Of a stretch of DNA of 64,000 nt, positions 58,831 to 64,000 are shown in pieces. Both the position numbers and the translations under genes were made by a program. Below the pieces are notes generated by a model. The model had not been told where the DNA came from, did no database searches, and saw nothing but the letters and a program-made list of their open reading frames with translations. The stretch comes from Amorphophallus konjac (Eukaryota > Streptophyta > Magnoliopsida > Alismatales > Araceae), in contig CM040125.1 of the NCBI GenBank assembly GCA_022559845.1, forward strand, positions 289,092,200 to 289,156,199, given 5' to 3'. Positions within the stretch are counted from its first letter, which is position 1. The number at the start of each line of letters is the position of its first letter.

Positions 58831-58969
58831 TTGAAACAAAGGTAAAAAAAAAATAAAGGATGATGAAACACAACGACTGAAAGCTGTAAAAGATAGAACA
58901 CAACGTGGCTCTCAAAGAGCTAACTGGCCTAGATTTGATCCATGTTCCAGTAGAGGCAAATCTTTAGAT

Positions 58970-59150
58970 GAAGCTTCTTTTCTTCTCTTCTAACTCTTGA
59001 TCTCTCTTTCTGTCTCCTTTTTATTTCTTCTTCTTCATCTCTTTTCTTCTCTGCTACCCTCTCTTTCTTTTTCACGAACTCTTTTTCTCTTCTTCTCTCT
59101 TTCTCTTCTATCTGGATCGTACATACTCTTTCTGCTTCTACTCTTCTAAT
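58970..59150 (-). repeat. GA-rich (sense strand) tract in element F LTR
   Basis: Plus strand is almost pure CT with CTCTTTCT-type phrases. On the transcribed strand it is a long purine tract starting about 50 bp downstream of the TATA box, hence probably in the transcript leader. Confidence 0.65.
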
Positions 59151-59201
59151 GTAACTTTTGATCCTCTCTGCACGAGCATCTTCTCCAGATGGAGAAGTTT
59201 T

Positions 59202-59211
59202 CTTTTTATAG
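59202..59211 (-). promoter_or_regulatory. TATA box of element F LTR
   Basis: On the minus strand GCTATAAAAAGAAAAC, a strong TATA match, with the TGTACA array upstream and the purine tract downstream. Confidence 0.6.
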
Positions 59212-59499
59212 CAGGAGCAAATAGGTGGGTGTGTGTTCTCCACGAATTACCGCCCTAGCGCCTTGAACACGTGGCAGCATTTCAGCCTGCTGCACTACAC
59301 GTGTCACGATCCTGGCACTTCCTCCATTCTTAGATCACGTGCCCTTCTTAAGCTCCTCGAGCAGCAGTCCTGTCAGATCAGACTTGTTATCAGTGTGAGT
59401 TAATCTAAAAGGAAAGAAAGGATGCATCGAGTAAGTTTGATATTTGAACTGAGCCTATACAGACTTGATGCACAAAATGCAGTGTGCATATAAGAAAGT

Positions 59500-60285
59500 A
59501 TGTACAATGAGAATGAATGCACAGACATGTCATCCACGAGTGTACAGACTTTGAATGCAATGTACAAACGATGTACAGACTTTCTGTGCCTAACGCTTAA
59601 GCCTGAATGCATCATGTATAGACTTGCTAAGACATCAAGGCAGTCGTGTGCAGACTTAGTGTATGTGCGAGACAATTTAATGCAGTATGCATATAGTAAA
59701 GTATACACATTGAAAGTGAATGTACAGACATGCCATCAACGAATATACAGACCTTGTGTGCATGAAAAAGATGCATCGAGTTGGTTTGAGAATGTATAGG
59801 CTTTGAGTGCATGGTAAAGAGTGTACAGACTTTGTTTTGAAAGATGCACAAATGCAACAGAATGTATACACATTGAAGAGGAATACTCAGGCATGCCATC
59901 GAGATGTGTACAGACTTTTGTGTGCATGCGACAAGACGATGTACAGAGGTGCTGAAATGATGCACGAACTTAAATGCTAATATCAACACAGGTTGTACAG
60001 ACTTGCTCATATCAACAATGGTTGTACAGACTTGCCACCAAAGAATGTACAGACTTGGAGTGCATGGTACAAAAGATGTACAGACATGCCGTCGAAGAAT
60101 GTACAGACTTGTGTGTGCAATGTACAAGCGGTGCACAGATATACCATCGAAGAATGTACATACTTTGCAATGAACTATGCGCTGACTTTGTATGCATAAT
60201 GAACACGCATCGACTTTGTATTGAAGCAACTGATGAATGCACCGATGCAGTGTATGCATATGGCAGATATTGCACCGATGCAATG
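59500..60285. repeat. TGTACAGACTT motif array in U3 of element F
   Basis: About 16-20 copies of TGTACAGACTT or one-base variants (TATACAGACC, TGTACAGACATG, TGCACAGAT) spaced 20-50 bp. The core TGTACA is a perfect palindrome. Intervening bases vary (ATGCCATC, GAATGCA, CATGG). The array opens long spurious frames on the minus strand. Confidence 0.78.
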
Positions 60286-60401
60286 TGCAGGAGAGCTAAC
60301 AATGCACTCTATATACCAGAACCCATATGACTCTTTATGCATGACAATCAATCATTCATACTCATAGTGCTTTCTGACATCAAAATCACAGGGGCACAAC
60401 A

Positions 60402-62454
60402 ATCTCCCCCTTTTTGATGATGGCAACACTATGAGTCACACCGACCCAAACTATTCTCCCCCTTTGACTTCATCAAAAAGAAAATAGTTTGAGAAAAAAT
60501 TAAGCAGGTATGAAAAGATTGATATAACATCTCCCCCTATAGCTACATGAAAGCACATTAGAGCTAGCTATGACACCACATATTCTCCCTGGATAAAAAG
60601 GAACAACAACCATACATGAAACTCCCCCTGAATAAAGGAATACAATCAACAAGCACAGGGGCAGTTAGACAATCAAGTATCAATCCTCCCCCTTTAAGAA
60701 GCAATAAATGAAATCTGTACAACAGTCCTTGCACAGAATAAAGCAAAAGTTTCAAGAGGATATGTGAGGAGTGTGTCACAACAACAAGAAGTAGATTAAG
60801 GAAGAATGTCAAGGCAACATACAGAGCACATGATCTTTTAGTAACAGTTCAGTAGAAAAAGTAAGTATTTTCAAGTAATGATCAGGAAACAGATGTGCAA
60901 GATGATGGAGCAGTTAAGGATGTAACTGATCAGACGAAATTTTATTCTAGGTACCACTGTTATAAGTCCAATTAAGGATAGACTCTCCTATCATAAGGGG
61001 TTGTGAATTAAACTGCATGAGAAAATGGGTTTAAGCATGATGTATACCAAATTTGACAAATGTATACAATACTCATATCTGAAACTGAGCTTTAATAAAG
61101 GTGAACCAATTATTCATATAGCATTCCAGTTTAATCCTCTTCCATCTTACTCAATTAATCTCAATGACTCCTTTAGGAGTTACACATTGTAGTATTGAGA
61201 TTAAACACCTTTAATAGTATTTGAAGTTGACTTTGTTGGCAGAAATTTTATGATATCCATTTTTAGATTTTACTTTTGAACTTCACTTTATTTTTCTTGA
61301 GCAATCTTGGTTGATTAACACCTGTTTACATGAGGCAAAACACGTCTCAGGTGAAATGACCCAGTTACTCAGTGTGATAACCGCATTGCCTCTCGAACAT
61401 GAGAACATAGTTAGCAATTGGAGTGTCTTTTTACATGAAGAAACACCTTGAAAAGAGGCCGGGATCCCCAGTTACTCAACACAACCATGCCATTGCTCTG
61501 TCAGATTTTTCAATTATTTTTATACCAGAGATAACTGTGGCATTTCATGACATAGGTTTACTCCATTTCTTTGAGGGAGGACCTAGTTTCTCAATGATCA
61601 AAGTCATTGCTCTGAATTTTGCTTTTCTTTTTAGTCAACTTCAGACAGATTTAATGTTTAAGAACAATACTACTAACATGTATCTCAACCAAAATAACAT
61701 TGATTTCAAATTTTCAGATTTCAGAAGGTTTTGTCCAGAGATTACATGAAACAGTTGGTTAAAGTTTATTAAAACTTGTGATTCAGATACTTTCAAGTCT
61801 TTCAAATCTAAATTCATGAATACATTAGACTTACACCAACGTAGATCAATCAGTTATTCTCAAACCTGTATAATAGGAGTTTCTTTTAAGATATTAGATT
61901 TATAACTGGGGTACACAGATTTAAGTCTCTTCAAAATCAGTTCAAACAATATTTTGACAATAGCATTCAATAGCAGAGACAATAACAAGCATGTATAGAA
62001 AGTGAGAATTGAAACACATGCTTGTACCAGATATGATCAATATGCATCAGATAGATTTTCAGAAAGCCAATAGCAGTGAGTTTACAAATATGCAGCAAGA
62101 GGTATACACTTGAGCAATGCAATTCAGAAACTGATGACAGATTCTGGAATTCAGTCAAACCAGATTGACAATAGTGACAGGGAAGAATTCAAGTGAGGCA
62201 CTCATTCAGCAAATTAGGAAGTACTAGACAGAGATTCCAGATTAGAGGGAAGTGAGTGTTCAGTTTATGAAAGACTGATGAATTTAAAATGCTCCCCCTG
62301 TCTAGATGTAATGAGTCATTTCTTTTTGGATTTTCAAAAAAAAATGAAATGCTATGTAATTTACTGCATGTATGCAAATGCATTGATTTTCTTGCAAGCA
62401 TTACATGGACACATGTGGCATGAATACATGCAAGGGCTAGACAAAACTCCCCCT
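60402..62454 (-). promoter_or_regulatory. Repeated polypurine tracts of element F
   Basis: Sense-strand AGGGGGAG occurs at 60404-60411, 60456-60463, 60531-60538, 60622-60629, 60686-60693, 62292-62299 and 62447-62454. The first, nearest the LTR, is the likely functional primer. Multiple such tracts are a known Sirevirus feature. Confidence 0.75.
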
Positions 62455-62985
62455 GACTTTATGCATTGAATAACTAAGTTCTAAATGCAATTTATGCAAT
62501 GAGCATGTTGCTAGGAGTTTAATGTGTTATGCTCATGAATGTCTTGAACTCTCCTATGTGCAATATGACCCATGGCTGAGGACTCAGTCCAAATGACCAC
62601 CTCACACATCGTAAGAACTTCCAGATAGATTACATCTACCCTTTAGTAACTTACCATTTGATGTACCGTAGTGGTCATGCAAATCAGTGTAATACAACAT
62701 GCAGGGAGTTTAACATATCATGCATCATGAGATAGATATGCAATGCATTCAGAGACAAACTACAATTATTTCCATGTGCATTTCAGACTTTCAATTAGAT
62801 TCAGTTAGATGATGCACAAAAGAATTAACATGATATGCAATCATTTAAAACAAACAAATTTTGAAAACAGAATTTAAGCAGAGTTTCGAGAACTGACCTG
62901 AAGAGTGCAATCATGGGGTTTTCATTCTTGAGTGCCTTGGTTTATTAACCCCCTTTATTCATTTCCAAGGCACACCTGCAATACC
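60470..62985 (-). other. Non-coding interior of element F between gag and LTR
   Basis: AT-rich, with no pol motif and no supported ORF on either strand. Apart from the purine tracts I see nothing recognisable. Confidence 0.6.
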
Positions 62986-62990
62986 TCAAA

Positions 62991-63995
62991 CTATTTTGTA
63001 CAAGCAGGTACCCAAGTGGTCTTGGGTCCTGAAGTACCAGTGGCACCTTTAGATGGTGCTCTCAACTTTTTCTTAGCTAGATAGTCATCAAACTCCATCA
63101 GATAACAATCATCCATAGAGTGTCCAAATTTTCAACAATATCTACATGAAACAGCATAATTTTTTATTTTATTATGCACATCAACATAAGCATGAGATTT
63201 ATGTCCATGAGTATGAACCTTTCTGTTGTTTACATGAACATTTTGTCTCTCATTGTGAGTTAGCCAACAGTTTGTAGATTTATGACCCGACTTTCCACAA
63301 TTAAAACATGCAAAAGTCTTCCTTTTAAAATTGAGTTCATTTTTGCCAAAAACATTTTGATCTTTAGGAAGATTAACAGTTTTAGAATTAAAGTTCTTCC
63401 CCTGAGCACGCCAGCAGTCCGTGACAATATGGCCATGCTTCCCACATTTAAAGCACTCATTGTGCTTGCCTCTAGGGACAATATCATTTCTATCAAAAGT
63501 ATTTTGATACACAGGGGTTTTAGCAGATTTGTGACGATTGTTACTCTCTTGTGCATGCCAGCATTGTGCAACAATGTGACCTAATTTGCCACAACAAAAG
63601 CATTGAAGTTTCCTTTTAGGAATTGCATGATTTTTAGCATGGAAATGTTTATCATGCATTCCCACAGCAGACATGTCATCTATTTTTATTAACTTACATT
63701 CATGCATGAGATGACCCATTTTATGACAGTACAAGCATTTAGATTTCCTGTTTTGAATAGAATAGGATTTCGTAGCATAAGAAGTCCTAGCATGAAATCT
63801 ATCATCATCATTCTTCATGACAAGACAATCATTGATTACATGGCCAAAATTTCCACAATAAAAGCATTCAATATTCTTTCTGTGAACAATTGGGAATTTT
63901 TTAGCCTTAGACTTGTTTGCATGAAATTTATTATTCTTCTTCAGTGTTTTCATTTTCACATTTTTGTTTTGTTTTTGAATCTTCTGATCATCAGA
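62991..63995 (-). pseudogene. gag C-terminal part of element F with six tandem CCHC zinc knuckles
   Basis: Read on the minus strand. A TAG lies at 63996-63998, after which the frame is open to a TGA at 63132 and then to a TAG at 62991. Knuckles of the form C-x2-C-x4-H-x4-C: CFYCGNFGHVINDC, CLYCHKMGHLMHEC, CFCCGKLGHIVAQC, CFKCGKHGHIVTDC, CFNCGKSGHKSTNC, and a sixth (CRYC..KFGHSMDDC) cut by the TGA. Spacing is 43-54 residues with Lys/His/Asn-rich linkers. The tail GPKTTWVPAC resembles the gag/pol junction of Sireviruses. Nucleic-acid binding is the expected role. The N-terminal capsid part is beyond the window. Confidence 0.78.
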
Positions 63996-64000
63996 CTATT

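Larger units (their letters stand above)
58194..60401 (-). repeat. 3' LTR of element F (about 2208 bp)
   Basis: Plus strand TGTTGGGACTGG to GGGGCACAACA. The right edge abuts ATCTCCCCCTTTTTG, a polypurine tract on the sense strand. The left edge cuts into element A's LTR. In sense order: TGTACA-motif array (60285-59500), TATA (59211-59202), GA-rich tract (59150-58970), short tandem repeats (58830-58560), and the terminal CACCCCCCCTCTGAATCC. Confidence 0.78.
13150..64000 (-). mobile_element. Element A: large non-autonomous LTR element (LARD-like), split by nested insertions
   Basis: A 3.7-kb LTR at 13150-16893 is repeated from 18899. The second copy is interrupted by element B at 20464/58072 and by element F at 58193, and its remaining part (equivalent to 14854-16893) lies beyond the window. 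The interior is only about 2 kb (16894-18898), with a polypurine tract at one end and an initiator Met tRNA PBS at the other, and no coding capacity. Long LTRs with a short non-coding interior define a LARD. PBS type and LTR ends resemble those of elements B-D. Confidence 0.82.
58194..64000 (-). mobile_element. Element F: Sirevirus-type Ty1/copia element, 3' part
   Basis: On the minus strand from the right: gag with tandem zinc knuckles (62991-63995), about 2.6 kb non-coding with repeated AGGGGGAG tracts, and a 3' LTR (58194-60401) with TGTTG/CAACA ends. No RT or integrase lies between gag and LTR, so this copy is gag-only. Repeated purine tracts before the 3' LTR, the GGTGAATGAATCC-type LTR end and the multi-knuckle gag point to the Sirevirus group of Ty1/copia. 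Confidence 0.75.

Noticed and set aside
59627..60283. 218-codon open frame on the minus strand, rich in His, Cys and Leu
   Set aside because: It is opened by the TGTACAGACTT array; residue patterns simply repeat the DNA motif, and similar frames occur on the other strand.
61423..61749. 108-codon plus-strand frame in the element F interior
   Set aside because: AT-rich, antisense to the element, no motif, and no counterpart expected in this part of a Sirevirus.

Overview
This window is plant nuclear DNA made almost entirely of nested LTR retrotransposons. No host gene, tRNA, rRNA or CRISPR is recognisable. The plant assignment rests on the families present: chromodomain Ty3/gypsy elements with Tekay/Del features, a Tat-type gag, and a Ty1/copia element of Sirevirus type (multi-zinc-knuckle gag and repeated purine tracts before the 3' LTR). 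The species cannot be read from the sequence.

Layout. (1) 1-9970: 5' part of minus-strand element E (Tat-like): 5' LTR 7875-9970, primer-binding site 7852-7868, and one unbroken 1251-codon gag-like ORF (2686-6441). Its 3' end is off the window. (2) 9971-13149: unassigned, GC-rich, with a degenerate CGGCACACC minisatellite. (3) 13150 to beyond 64000: minus-strand element A, with 3.7-kb LTRs around a 2-kb non-coding interior (LARD-like). (4) Element B (plus strand, 20465-58071) sits inside A's second LTR. (5) Element C (plus strand, 23743-35067; complete but decayed gag-pol) sits inside B's left LTR. (6) Array D (minus strand, 36310-54565) sits inside B's gag and is arranged LTR-interior-LTR-interior-LTR. 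(7) A 785-bp solo-LTR-like insert G (51672-52456) sits inside D's third LTR. (8) Sirevirus-type element F (minus strand, 58194 to beyond 64000) sits further along the same A LTR. The deepest chain is A > B > D > G.

The intact or near-intact signals are cis-acting: LTR ends, primer-binding sites (initiator Met tRNA for A-D), polypurine tracts, TATA boxes and target-site duplications. The coding parts of B, C, D and F carry stops and frameshifts. Element E's gag is the exception.

The most unusual signal is non-coding. The 5' leader/LTR of E (Tat-like) and of B, C and D (Tekay-like) share a conserved block of about 110-190 bp. They also share a family of short inverted repeats of the form GTGACGGTC...GACCGTCAC or TAACGG...CCGTTA. 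In B, C and D the order is hairpins, block, hairpins, always in the element's sense orientation; E has hairpins then block. LTRs of A-D also share a splice-acceptor-like segment, suggesting an intron inside the LTR leader. A and F carry different clustered palindromes in their LTRs (GGTCGACC and TGTACA).
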